DNA of 58,887 bases. Source: CAZKRU01 sp964555235 (GTDB taxonomy: Bacteria > Verrucomicrobiota > Verrucomicrobiia > Methylacidiphilales > CAMAQI01). Shown piece by piece: positions 34,039 to 42,606 of the stretch. Positions within the stretch are counted from its first letter, which is position 1; each line of letters starts with the position of its first letter. The notes under the pieces were generated by a model. It was not told the DNA's origin. It searched no databases and saw only the letters and a program-made list of their open reading frames with translations. The position numbers and the translations under genes were made by a program. The DNA lies in contig CAZKRU010000018.1 in assembly GCA_964555235.1 (NCBI GenBank), forward strand, positions 1 to 58,887, in the 5' to 3' direction.

Positions 34039-34212
34039 ATGAAAGACGACGTGACTTTAACAACCATCGGAACCGCTACCCCTACAGCTAGCGTAATCAT
34101 TTCACTACTTCCCGAAATTGAGGCTTGGCTTCGCGTCACGTCGCTCGTTATCGGAATCGCGGTCGGGATCGCTTCGCTCTGGTTCATCATCAAAAAGAAT
34201 CGGATGCCATGA
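34039..34212 (+). CDS. Small membrane protein (holin-like)
   Basis: 57 aa from the ATG at 34,039; a TTG at 34,027 would couple it to the upstream stop. One clear membrane segment, VTSLVIGIAVGIASLWFII, and a basic C-terminus (KKNRMP). Small membrane proteins of this shape are often second holins, but this one is 4 kb away from the lysis genes. Confidence 0.5.
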   Translation: MKDDVTLTTIGTATPTASVIISLLPEIEAWLRVTSLVIGIAVGIASLWFIIKKNRMP

Positions 34213-34553
34213 GCGCGACTAAAGATTTAACGATTGAGCAAGGGGCGACGTGGGCGCAAAGCATGAATTGGAAGACCGGAGATCCTTCCGCGCTGGTTGA
34301 CCTCACAGGATACACGGCCCGGATGCAGCTACGGGAAAAATACGGCGGACCCCTGGCGATTGAGTTGACCACGGAAAACGGTCGAATCACTTTAGGTGGC
34401 GCACTTGGCACGATTGACCTTTTAATTTCAGCTACAGACACGGCAACGATCAAGGCACGCGATTACGTTTACGATTTGGAAATGATTTCTGGCGCTACGG
34501 TCACGCGGCTGATTGAAGGCAAGATCACGGTCACACCCGAAGCCACGGTTTAA
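34209..34553 (+). CDS. Baseplate/fibre beta-sandwich protein
   Basis: 114 aa from the ATG overlapping the membrane gene stop. DLTIEQGATWAQSMNWKTGD, then LVDLTGYTARMQLREKYGG and a final EGKITVTPEATV, is a known recurrent phage tail domain (BppU N-terminus-like). Structural role inferred. Confidence 0.65.
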   Translation: MSATKDLTIEQGATWAQSMNWKTGDPSALVDLTGYTARMQLREKYGGPLAIELTTENGRITLGGALGTIDLLISATDTATIKARDYVYDLEMISGATVTRLIEGKITVTPEATV

Positions 34554-34555
34554 AG

Positions 34556-34969
34556 ATGAGCGAGATCGTCGAAATTGAGATCCCTTCTTCTCTGGTCGAA
34601 GTCGAAGAATCTCAAACGATTTTAGAGGTAGAGCAGACCGCTTCCGAAATTATCGAGGTTCTGACCTCGAATCCAGTGATTGAAATCATCTCGGATTCTA
34701 TTGCCGAAATTATAGAGATCACGACGGCGGGGCCGCAAGGGGCATCGGGTACAGGCGACTTTTTCGGTGTGGGAAATTCTTCACTTACGTTGACACGCGA
34801 CGGTTTTAACAGAGTCGCAACGATGATTTACGAGAACGGAATCACGCTAACCGTCAATCGTGACGTGAACGGGAACGCCTCCTCGATTTCATCCTCCGAT
34901 GGAAAGCAAAAAACTTTCACCCGAGACGTAAACGGGAAGATTTCGGAAGTGGCTTTGTTGAACCCTTAA
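34556..34969 (+). CDS. Fibre-like protein with YD-type repeats
   Basis: 137 aa. N-terminal beta strands alternate Ile/Val/Glu (EIVEIEIPSSLVEVEESQTI), then GPQGASGTG (collagen-like linker), then LTLTRDGFNRVATMIYENG and two RDVNG repeats that recall YD/RHS motifs. A small rod or tip element. Confidence 0.6.
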   Translation: MSEIVEIEIPSSLVEVEESQTILEVEQTASEIIEVLTSNPVIEIISDSIAEIIEITTAGPQGASGTGDFFGVGNSSLTLTRDGFNRVATMIYENGITLTVNRDVNGNASSISSSDGKQKTFTRDVNGKISEVALLNP

Positions 34970-34981
34970 CAGGAAACAACT

Positions 34982-35422
34982 ATGTCATTTAGTAACGCTT
35001 GGGAGACGAAAGCCCTAAACTTATTTTTCGCAAATCTCGCAGCTACCGGAATCGGTGACGTTGGCGGATTGCTCCCTTCGGTTGCGGCTGGAAATCTTTA
35101 CATTGCTTTGCACTCTGCCGACCCCGGCGAGGCCGGAAATCAATCGACAAGCGAATTGTCCTATACGGGTTACGCTCGGGTAGCGGTCGTTCGAAGTGCT
35201 GGTGGCTGGACGATTGCAAGTGACACGGTTTCAAATGCGGCTCAAATCCAGTTTGGACAATGCACTGCAGGAAGCGGGACGGCGGCATATTTCAGTGTCG
35301 GACTCGATTCGTCAGGCGCCGGAGTCATCCTCATGTCTGGCGCTCTTTCCTCATCGCTCGCGATCAGCAACGGAATCACACCACTCTTCGCAATCGGCGC
35401 GTTACAGGCGACGTTGGATTGA
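34982..35422 (+). CDS. Tail fibre-like protein (paralogue of 29,541)
   Basis: 146 aa. NLYIALHSADPGEAGNQSTS and ELSYTGYARVAVVRSAGGWT match the layout of the 29,541 product, so two members of the same family are present. AGGAAAC precedes the ATG. Confidence 0.7.
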   Translation: MSFSNAWETKALNLFFANLAATGIGDVGGLLPSVAAGNLYIALHSADPGEAGNQSTSELSYTGYARVAVVRSAGGWTIASDTVSNAAQIQFGQCTAGSGTAAYFSVGLDSSGAGVILMSGALSSSLAISNGITPLFAIGALQATLD

Positions 35423-35425
35423 TCC

Positions 35426-35560
35426 ATGCACTATGTCTGCGCTCATTGCAGAGTCGATTTAGGTCCATTCAATGCTGACTCCGTTGAGGTGGAACCTATC
35501 TGTCCAGATCATCAAAACGGTTCGATTGAGATAGTGAAAGATGATGAGGATCAAAACTAA
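35426..35560 (+). CDS. Very small zinc-ribbon-like protein
   Basis: 44 aa: YVCAHCRVDLG, then EPICPDHQNG, that is CxxC and CxxH, a possible zinc site. The stop overlaps the next start (TAATG). Short, but motif and coupling support a gene. Confidence 0.5.
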   Translation: MHYVCAHCRVDLGPFNADSVEVEPICPDHQNGSIEIVKDDEDQN

Positions 35561-36420
35561 TGCTTTTGGGTCTCTCATCAATCAACTATGCTTACGATAA
35601 CGGGCGGTTTCACACGCAGCGTTTTTTTAAGAACGCCGGAACTTCGCACGGAACAGCGTTTGCTGATTGGTCGTTTTCGAGTGGTCAGCCTGCCTATGAT
35701 GCACACGTTGGTACGGCTCTAAAATTCACTCCTACAATCGCGTCAGGCAATGATGCGATTTATTTCCCTCCAATCGACTCGAATCTTCAAAGGTTTTTAG
35801 TTGAAGGAACCTTTCGCGGAACGCAAAATAACTTCACAGGCCCGATCTCGCTACACATTTGCGACCTCCTCGGATTTTATCCGCTCGTTGATGGAGATTC
35901 AACGGATGAACAACTTTTCGACAATTCTCTTTCTTTGCCTCGCTATACGTCCGGCGAGTCCGTTGGAATCGTTATCCTCAACCATGTCGCGCCAGCAACG
36001 GGAAACGGGATCGTTTTAATCACCTACATCGATCAGAACGACACGCAAAAGAGCGTGACCGTCACGGTGCCGAATAGCGGGATCAATCTCGTTTGTAGTG
36101 GTCTCTCTCCGAGCGCCAATTCTATCGGATCAATGTTTATTCCGCTTGCGAGCGGTAGTCGAGGCGTCAAGAGCATCGTTTCGATCCAGTACACCACAGC
36201 TCCGGGCGGTCTTCATTGCTTCATGCTGGTGAAGACCTTGGCGACGACAGTCACAGCGGGAGACCTGTCGGTTGCGAGCGAGAAATCGTTTTTCTCAAAA
36301 AACGGGTTTTCTCCGCCGAGGATTTATGACGGCGCGTGGCTGACCTTCTTCGATCACACCACTTCGGGGACCGCGAGGACGGTTACATGGTTCGGAAACT
36401 TGACATTCATCTGGAACTAA
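35560..36420 (+). CDS. Tail-region protein A of a paralogous pair
   Basis: 286 aa. Shares with its downstream neighbour the block IPLASGSRGVKSIVSIQYTT followed by a LVKTLA-type strand and a C-terminal YDGAWLTFF region. Beta-rich; a virion adhesin or tip protein is likely. Family not recognised. Confidence 0.6.
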   Translation: MLLGLSSINYAYDNGRFHTQRFFKNAGTSHGTAFADWSFSSGQPAYDAHVGTALKFTPTIASGNDAIYFPPIDSNLQRFLVEGTFRGTQNNFTGPISLHICDLLGFYPLVDGDSTDEQLFDNSLSLPRYTSGESVGIVILNHVAPATGNGIVLITYIDQNDTQKSVTVTVPNSGINLVCSGLSPSANSIGSMFIPLASGSRGVKSIVSIQYTTAPGGLHCFMLVKTLATTVTAGDLSVASEKSFFSKNGFSPPRIYDGAWLTFFDHTTSGTARTVTWFGNLTFIWN

Positions 36421-36432
36421 TAAGGACACATT

Positions 36433-37317
36433 ATGGCAATTCAATCAATCGATCAACTCGTTGCAGCAATCAGCGCAGGTAAATCAACCCGCTACGACTG
36501 GAACAAAATCACAGGCGCAGCTGCTTACGCGGCTGGGCGTTGGTATGATACGTCCTCACTTGGAGGACTTCCGGTTGCCAATACTTACCCCGGCACCGCG
36601 CTTGCGTGGGTCACATGCAACGAGGCCGCAGGAAATGGAACCGATATTTTCGGAATCCCTCACGGCGGGAATGTCTCCACGGACATCAAGCACCTTTTGA
36701 ATTTAAGTGCATGGACTACCGCGGCGACTGGCGTCCCGGCAACACTCATGCTTGTGGACATGCAAGGCTATTGGCCCGGAATCAACATGAATTCGGCTTC
36801 GGCTCAAAACATGACAGGAAGTCCAAGCTTACGCTACACCAACGGGTCCGGGTGCCGATTGTTCCTTGTTGCGAGGGCGACGACCGGGGCAACGGCGCAC
36901 AATATCGCGATCAGCTATAGCAACACCGTCCCAACATCCGGCAGGTCTCTTCCGGTAACGGTTGCGGCCACAGCGTCAGCGATTGTTCCTCACATTCTGC
37001 ACTCAGGAACGGCGGCGAATAATTACGGGCCATTCCTTCCGCTCGCTTCGGGCGATACTGGCGTTTCTAACGTCGCTTCGCTCACTCTATCGCAAGCATC
37101 CGGGACGGCTTCAACAGCGGCCCTCGTCCTTTGTCGGCCATTGGCTCAAATCACCTTGAGCGTCACGGGGCTCATGACGGAAAAAGATTTGTTAAATCAA
37201 ATCCCATCAATGCCAGTAATCAAGGACGGCGCTTGCCTCGTCTGGATTTTAGCGGCTGGCGCGGCAGTTGCGGCCAGCACTACATTTGCAGGTGGCGCCG
37301 AAGAAGTTTGGGGATAA
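36433..37317 (+). CDS. Tail-region protein B of a paralogous pair
   Basis: 294 aa. LPLASGDTGVSNVASLTLSQ, then ALVLCRPLA and IKDGACLVWIL, parallel the preceding gene, pointing to duplication and divergence. A Gly/Ala/Thr-rich beta protein. Confidence 0.6.
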   Translation: MAIQSIDQLVAAISAGKSTRYDWNKITGAAAYAAGRWYDTSSLGGLPVANTYPGTALAWVTCNEAAGNGTDIFGIPHGGNVSTDIKHLLNLSAWTTAATGVPATLMLVDMQGYWPGINMNSASAQNMTGSPSLRYTNGSGCRLFLVARATTGATAHNIAISYSNTVPTSGRSLPVTVAATASAIVPHILHSGTAANNYGPFLPLASGDTGVSNVASLTLSQASGTASTAALVLCRPLAQITLSVTGLMTEKDLLNQIPSMPVIKDGACLVWILAAGAAVAASTTFAGGAEEVWG

Positions 37318-37320
37318 ATC

Positions 37321-37995
37321 ATGGCCGTTTATCCTAATAGCCGTTATATGTCGGCGGTTGCGGGGAGGCATTTCGGAGCCGCTCCCTCAGGAGAAACGAA
37401 CATTCGGCAACTTGGTGACCGATTCAATCGGTTCGTCGGTGAGGCATGGTCTCAGACGGTTGGAGGACTTCCTACAGGTTATGGAATCAGTGGGGTCGTT
37501 CCCCCAATCAAACCCGGAAGTCTTGCGTCTTATAAAAAAGATTTAGCGCTTTCGAATTTATCGGTGAATTGTCAGGAAGGCCGATCATTAGCGGCAACAA
37601 CCTCAATCAGTTTTACCGTTCAAAACGCGGGACTTGAATTGCAGGTTTTGCTCGTCGGTTCAACGTCTTTGAGTATTTCGGTCAACGCGTCCAACCTTCA
37701 ACTATTGGCAGAAATCAGCGGCAATACATCCTTGGACCTTACGAATCCAGCGGCGAGCCTTAGCGCACTGGCGGGGCTCTTTGCTTCAGTCACGTTTTCA
37801 ATCAATCCCGAGGGAACTTTGACAGCAACGGGAGAGCTTGACGGGCACATTGTTCCATCGTCGGCAGAGTTGACCCCTGAGAATCTTGCGGCGGCAGTTT
37901 GGGAGGCAATCGGAGCAGATCACAACACGGCGGGAACCATGGGCGAAAAATTAAACTCAGCGGCAGACAATGCAGAGTTGGCAGCGGTCACCTAA
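37321..37995 (+). CDS. Tail-region protein, unknown
   Basis: 224 aa. Opening VYPNSRYMSAVAGRHFGAAP is unfamiliar; the middle has internal beta-repeats (SISVNASNLQLLAEISGNTS) and a helical end LAAAVWEAIGADHNTAGTMG like the C-termini of fibre-associated proteins. Confidence 0.55.
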   Translation: MAVYPNSRYMSAVAGRHFGAAPSGETNIRQLGDRFNRFVGEAWSQTVGGLPTGYGISGVVPPIKPGSLASYKKDLALSNLSVNCQEGRSLAATTSISFTVQNAGLELQVLLVGSTSLSISVNASNLQLLAEISGNTSLDLTNPAASLSALAGLFASVTFSINPEGTLTATGELDGHIVPSSAELTPENLAAAVWEAIGADHNTAGTMGEKLNSAADNAELAAVT

Positions 37996-37996
37996 T

Positions 37997-38383
37997 ATGA
38001 AGACGATTTTAATTTTGATCTTGTCGCTTTGCCTCGTCGGTTGCGGGGATGAAGTCAAAAAAGCGATGATGCAAACGACGGACCTTTCCCAGATTGGCGG
38101 GAAGGTTGGCGCGGCTCGCGTTGCCATCAAAGAAAAGAAACTTGATGTAGCGGATGCGCGGCTTTTCGAAGCTGAAAAGCTGGTAGCTCAAAAGCAAAAC
38201 GAAGTGGATCAGGCGACGACTCGCGCAAACGCGATGGTTGACCGCTTGAACTACATCGAGCCTAAATACTCTGAATCTGTTGGACTGCTTTGGAAGTGGC
38301 GTTTGATCGCCTTCGGAACCATTGCGGCGGTGGTGGGCTTTTTTGTATTACGACAATACTTTCCCTTTCTCAAAATCCTATGA
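37997..38383 (+). CDS. Unimolecular-spanin-like lipoprotein
   Basis: 128 aa from the ATG at 37,997. Lipoprotein signal ending LVGC (Cys16), a helical middle (about 45-85) and a C-terminal membrane segment WRLIAFGTIAAVVGFFVLRQ (about 101-120). A lipid anchor at one end and a transmembrane anchor at the other is the layout of u-spanins (T1 gp11), which bridge and fuse the two membranes. It is the first gene of the lysis cassette, coupled to the next. Confidence 0.65.
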   Translation: MKTILILILSLCLVGCGDEVKKAMMQTTDLSQIGGKVGAARVAIKEKKLDVADARLFEAEKLVAQKQNEVDQATTRANAMVDRLNYIEPKYSESVGLLWKWRLIAFGTIAAVVGFFVLRQYFPFLKIL

Positions 38384-38730
38384 GACGCGCTCTTTCTGGC
38401 TGGCAAGGCTTCGCGGCCCTCATCGTTTCAATCGCCTTATTCTGGCTTTCCGGGGATGGGATCAGATGGATTGAACCCACTGCCGGGGTCTTCGATTTGG
38501 GCTACATTCAGAGGCCACTGGTTGCGGCATCCTACTTTTTCTTTGCCACGTTTTGCGCGTGGGCAGCGTTTCAAATAGAGTTTCCGACGATTGACCGCTG
38601 GCTTGACTATGGCGGGTTTCGTGACGCATGGCGGGACATCCCGGAGCAAAGGAAGATCACTTATCTGTTTATGATTCTAACCGTTCTCTTCTTCGGATTT
38701 CTGGCGTGCCTCGCTCTCGTTCCGGTATGA
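38380..38730 (+). CDS. Holin-like multi-pass membrane protein
   Basis: 116 aa from the ATG overlapping the previous stop. Three hydrophobic segments: about 10-25 (FAALIVSIALFWL), 45-65 (VAASYFFFATFCAWAAF) and 95-114 (FMILTVLFFGFLACLALV). Size, membrane count and position between spanin and endolysin fit a class I holin. Confidence 0.65.
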   Translation: MRRALSGWQGFAALIVSIALFWLSGDGIRWIEPTAGVFDLGYIQRPLVAASYFFFATFCAWAAFQIEFPTIDRWLDYGGFRDAWRDIPEQRKITYLFMILTVLFFGFLACLALVPV

Positions 38731-39302
38731 AAAAAATCTATGAAATCCTTTATCTGGTTCTTTGCGCGGCACTTGCCAACGGTGGACTTGGCTTGGCTCA
38801 GGCACAAGATCGACAAGCACCTCTGGTTGAGAGCGGTGGTGGCCGGGAACGAGTTGTCGATGTCGCTCGATCCCTTGTCGGGCTTCGTGAAGAAACGGGC
38901 CGGAACGATGGCCCGTTGGTTGAAAAGATTCTGGCATTCGTAGGGCTTGAGAAAGGAGATCCTTGGTGCGCGGCGGCAAACTTTTATTGTTACCAGCAAG
39001 CCGGGGAGTGGATCAGAGTTCCGAGATCAGGATGGAGCCCGGATTGGGTGGAGGGGGCGCAGTGGAAGCAGGGACGTGGGCCCCATCCTCAGCCTGGGGA
39101 CACCTTCGGGATATATTTCGAGAGCAAGGGCAGAGTCGCGCACACCGGAATGATTGAACGATGGGGTGACGCAGTGACGACCTTGGAAGGCAACACAGGA
39201 GCCACCGGAAGCGTCGGAGAGGCGGACCGCAATGGGGACGGGTACTACCGGAAGCGGCGGCTCAAGAGGCAGATTTACGCCGTCAGGGATTGGTTCCCCT
39301 AG
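38727..39302 (+). CDS. Exported CHAP-domain endolysin
   Basis: 191 aa from the ATG overlapping the holin stop. Signal peptide about 1-26, ending GLAQAQ. CHAP (Cys-His amidase/peptidase) domain about 40-190: Cys81 in DPWCAAANFYC, His139 in RVAHTGMIER and the GNTG turn. Cuts peptidoglycan cross-links. The signal peptide means export by Sec, leaving the holin to time lysis by depolarisation. Confidence 0.85.
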   Translation: MKKIYEILYLVLCAALANGGLGLAQAQDRQAPLVESGGGRERVVDVARSLVGLREETGRNDGPLVEKILAFVGLEKGDPWCAAANFYCYQQAGEWIRVPRSGWSPDWVEGAQWKQGRGPHPQPGDTFGIYFESKGRVAHTGMIERWGDAVTTLEGNTGATGSVGEADRNGDGYYRKRRLKRQIYAVRDWFP

Positions 39303-39313
39303 GTGAAAACTTT

Positions 39314-39330
39314 GTTTTTAAAAGTTTTTA
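39314..39330 (+). repeat. Right 17-bp repeat, putative integrase arm site
   Basis: Exact copy of 96-112 in the same orientation, 75 bp inside attR and directly after the endolysin gene. See the left copy for the interpretation. Confidence 0.6.
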
Positions 39331-39405
39331 TGGAGGTTTTTATCAAAAAGAACGAGCTTAAAATATCTCATGTCTTCATAGGTAAAAATGAGAGATTTCA
39401 AAACG

Positions 39406-39479
<74 letters not shown>

Positions 39480-39802
39480 GAGTTTCTGATTCCGAGCATC
39501 TTACGGCTTTTTAAGAACCCCTTAAATGAGTCGTATGTAACCCGGTTATGTAACCCTATGAGATTGTCTCTGAATATCAAGGCTTTTGAAAAGTCGGTTG
39601 ACAGCTTGAGGGGGCAAGTCAGATCCAAAGTCAAATCCAAGGAGAAAGCACCATCTTCATGATGGATAGGACGGGGTCATGATCCCGCAGCTCCTCATTT
39701 CACCTCCAAGCCGCGGCAGTTTTATCGAAACCGCCAATATTCAGTTTTTACCCTTGATTTCCTCCCCCAACCACCGGAACGTGGTTGCAGCCAAGAAATT
39801 GA
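39480..39802. other. Host intergenic region
   Basis: 323 bp between the tRNA 5' end and the U32 gene. It should hold the tRNA promoter on the minus strand (TAAGAT at the complement of 39,498-39,503 is a weak -10). A 10-bp direct repeat TATGTAACCC occurs at 39,534 and 39,547. No convincing gene seen. Confidence 0.6.
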
Positions 39803-42259
39803 ATGCCTCCAACTGTCTCCAAATTAACTGCTCCCGAGCTTCTGGCCCCTGCCGGAAACTGGGAGTGTGCGCGCGCCGCCGTTGCCAATGGAGCGGATGC
39901 GATTTTCTTTGGACTTCCTCAATTCAATGCCCGGCTCCGTGCGGATAACATCACGCTCGAAGAACTTCCTGATCTGATGCGATTCCTTCACGATCACGGA
40001 GTTCGCGGTTATGTCACTCTGAACACACTTGCATTTACCTCAGAACTTTCCGATGTCGAAAAACTCCTCCGCACCATGGAAGCTTCCGGGGTTGATTCGA
40101 TCATTGTGCAGGATCTCGGAGTCGTTCGTCTGGCTCAAACGGTTGCCCCTCGAATCCAGATTCATGCTTCCACACAAATGTCGATTACCTCTGCGGAGGG
40201 CGTTGCCTTTGCCAAAAAGCTCGGGGCGAAACGTGTCGTTCTTGCCCGGGAACTCTCGCTTCAGGAGCTTGAGAAATTTGGTGAAACCCTCCCGCTCGAA
40301 GTCTTCGTTCATGGTGCCCTTTGTGTCGCTTACTCAGGGCAATGTCTCACCAGTGAAGCGCTCGGTCAGCGAAGCGCGAACCGTGGCGAGTGCGCTCAAG
40401 CGTGCCGACTTCCGTACGAATTAATCGTTGACGGCGTCCTTCGGGATCTCGGCGACAAACGATACCTCCTCTCCCCTCAAGATCTCGCTGCCATTGAAGA
40501 AGTTCCCGAGCTGATTGCGCGAGGGATTGCCTGTTTCAAAATTGAAGGCCGCCTCAAAACTCCCGAGTACGTTGCCGCCATCACGCAAGTCTATCGTCAG
40601 GCCATTGATGCCGCACTAGGTCGCACTCCCATTACTCCCGAGCAAAAGGCAAAGAATCGTTATCAGATGGAAATGGCCTTTTCCCGCGGGCTCTACTCCG
40701 GATGGATGCACGGCGTGAATCATCAAGAACTCGTTCACGCTCGCTTTGGGAAAAAGAGAGGGGCTTTCGCTGGTTTTATCACGGCGGTCGGACCGGATTG
40801 CGTCACCGTCAAGCTCGAAACTCCCGTCAAACCGGGAGACGGCGTGGTTTTCGATACCGGAGGGAACACGGAGTTCGAACAAGGGGGACGACTTTGGCAA
40901 GTACGAGGTGACCGACTTTTTTTTGAGCGGGAAAAGATTCGCTTCTCTGAATTAAAACCAGGACACCGTGTCTGGAAAACAGATGACCCACAGTTAAACA
41001 AAGAACTCCGACAATCATTCACCTCGGAAATTCCTAAAAAAACGGAGGGACTGACGTTCACGGTCTCCGGAAAAGCGAGAATCCCGCTCACCCTCTCCAC
41101 CGTCTGGCAGAATCAGACCGTAGAAGTCCGATCCCCAATTCCGTTGGAGGCTGCAAGGAATCGTCCTTTGACCGATGAGACCCTGAAAGAACAGCTCGGA
41201 CGCTTGGGAGAGACTCCGTTTCATCTGGAAAAACTGGTGAACCTTCTCGAAGGAAATGTCATTCTCCCCGTCAAGGAACTCAATCAGCTTCGGCGCGACT
41301 TGGTTGAAAAACTGGAACAAATCCCTCCCGCCCCCTCCTCGTCAATTCCTGCCTCAACGGAAACCCTTCAAACGCTGCTTTCCAAAATCCCAAAAGATCA
41401 TTCCATCGTTACCGCGCCAGAACTCGTCGTCCTCTGTCGCACTCCGGACCAGATTGAAGCTGCGTTGAATTGTGGAATCAAAACCATTTACGTCGACTAC
41501 GAAGATATTCGCCGCGGCAAAGAGGCCGTCGCACAAGTTCGGGCTCACGGAAATGCCTCTGTTTTTCTAGCCACCCCCCGAATCCAAAAAGCGGGAGAAA
41601 TCGGTTTCTTCCGCGTCATCGAACAAGCCGCTCCCGATGGCGTCTTGATTCGCAATCTCGGCGGAATCGATTTCTTCCGCGACAAGCCGTTTCGACGTGT
41701 CGGTGATTTTTCCCTCAATGTCGCCAACCCGCTCACCGCCGCGATTCTCATGGAAGAACCGTTAGAACATTTAACGATTTCCTACGACCTGAACGCCCGA
41801 CAAGTGCTCGATCTTCTCGCGGCCGCGCCTCCCACTTGGTTTGAACTTACCATTCATCAGCATCTCCCGATGTTTCACATGGAGCATTGCGTCTTCGCCG
41901 CTTTTCTCTCCAAGGGAACGGATGCCACGAATTGCGGACGTCCTTGCGAGAAGCATCAAGTCACTCTGCGAGATCGCGTCGGAATGGAGCACCCCTTGAA
42001 AGCCGACGTCGGATGTCGCAATACCGTTTATCATGGAAAATCTCAAACCGGTGCAGCCTACTATCAGGAATTTCTTGCTGCGGGACTCCGCATCTTCCGC
42101 ATTGAACTCCTCAACGAATCCGGATCTGAAGCACGCAATGTCTTTCGCGTGTATCAATCACTCCTCAATGGAAGCATCGACATGGCGACCTTGAACCAAC
42201 AAATCAAAGCAGTGAATCAATTAGGAGTCACCAACGGCACATTGACGGTACTGAGTTAA
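39803..42259 (+). CDS. Peptidase U32 family protein (RlhA/TrhP-like)
   Basis: 818 aa. N-terminal U32 TIM-barrel about 8-300: PELLAPAGNWECARAAVANG, VQDLGVVRLA and SANRGECAQACRLPYELIVD, which carries the Cys residues conserved in the RNA-hydroxylating members. A middle DUF3656-like insertion and a second barrel-like half (about 545-800) follow, with the Cys-rich MEHCVFAAFL...NCGRPCEKH. U32 proteins such as RlhA and TrhP hydroxylate RNA bases using prephenate; this is likely one of them. Longer than E. coli relatives. Confidence 0.85.
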   Translation: MPPTVSKLTAPELLAPAGNWECARAAVANGADAIFFGLPQFNARLRADNITLEELPDLMRFLHDHGVRGYVTLNTLAFTSELSDVEKLLRTMEASGVDSIIVQDLGVVRLAQTVAPRIQIHASTQMSITSAEGVAFAKKLGAKRVVLARELSLQELEKFGETLPLEVFVHGALCVAYSGQCLTSEALGQRSANRGECAQACRLPYELIVDGVLRDLGDKRYLLSPQDLAAIEEVPELIARGIACFKIEGRLKTPEYVAAITQVYRQAIDAALGRTPITPEQKAKNRYQMEMAFSRGLYSGWMHGVNHQELVHARFGKKRGAFAGFITAVGPDCVTVKLETPVKPGDGVVFDTGGNTEFEQGGRLWQVRGDRLFFEREKIRFSELKPGHRVWKTDDPQLNKELRQSFTSEIPKKTEGLTFTVSGKARIPLTLSTVWQNQTVEVRSPIPLEAARNRPLTDETLKEQLGRLGETPFHLEKLVNLLEGNVILPVKELNQLRRDLVEKLEQIPPAPSSSIPASTETLQTLLSKIPKDHSIVTAPELVVLCRTPDQIEAALNCGIKTIYVDYEDIRRGKEAVAQVRAHGNASVFLATPRIQKAGEIGFFRVIEQAAPDGVLIRNLGGIDFFRDKPFRRVGDFSLNVANPLTAAILMEEPLEHLTISYDLNARQVLDLLAAAPPTWFELTIHQHLPMFHMEHCVFAAFLSKGTDATNCGRPCEKHQVTLRDRVGMEHPLKADVGCRNTVYHGKSQTGAAYYQEFLAAGLRIFRIELLNESGSEARNVFRVYQSLLNGSIDMATLNQQIKAVNQLGVTNGTLTVLS

Positions 42260-42276
42260 CTGAAAATAAATGATAT

Positions 42277-42577
42277 TTCACGCGGAGCCGCGGAGGACAC
42301 GGAGAAAAAATGAGGGAGTTAGATCAAATAACTGGAGCAATTGTAGATTCTTCAGTGAAGATTCATGTGGATCTTCTCGTAGACAATCGCCTGATCGTGG
42401 AACTCAAGTCCGTTGAAAAGCTCATTCCCGTTCACAGCAAACAACTCCTGACTTATCTTCGACTCACAAACCACCCTGTCGGCCTTCTTATCAACTTCGG
42501 AGCCGCAACCCTCAAAGAGGGACTCCACCGAATCGTCAACAAACTTCCTCCCTCCGCGTCTCCGCACCTCCGCGTGA
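42277..42577. repeat. Inverted-repeat cassette around GxxExxY remnant
   Basis: TTCACGCGGAG begins a purine-rich repeat at 42,277-42,308; its inverted form ends the cassette at 42,547-42,577 (CTCCGCGTGAA). The 301-bp unit contains the whole core of the GxxExxY-like gene. Such acgcggag repeats are widely seen flanking this gene family. Confidence 0.65.
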
Positions 42578-42606
42578 ACCAACCCACGGAATCCCATGCG
42601 CATTGA
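42310..42606 (+). pseudogene. GxxExxY family gene with internal deletion
   Basis: 98 aa, ATG at 42,310. ELDQITGAIVDSSVKIHVDL then LIVELKSVEKLIPVHSKQLL and VGLLINFGAATLKEGLHRIV match the start and end of GxxExxY proteins (about 125 aa). The middle part, including the GxxExxY motif itself, is missing in frame. The C-terminal 20 residues are encoded by the flanking repeat. PD-(D/E)XK-like residues (DLLVDN, VELK) remain, but function is doubtful. Confidence 0.75.

Noticed and set aside
42310..42606. Functional full-length GxxExxY protein
   Set aside because: The middle third with the defining motif is missing and the C-terminus is repeat-derived.
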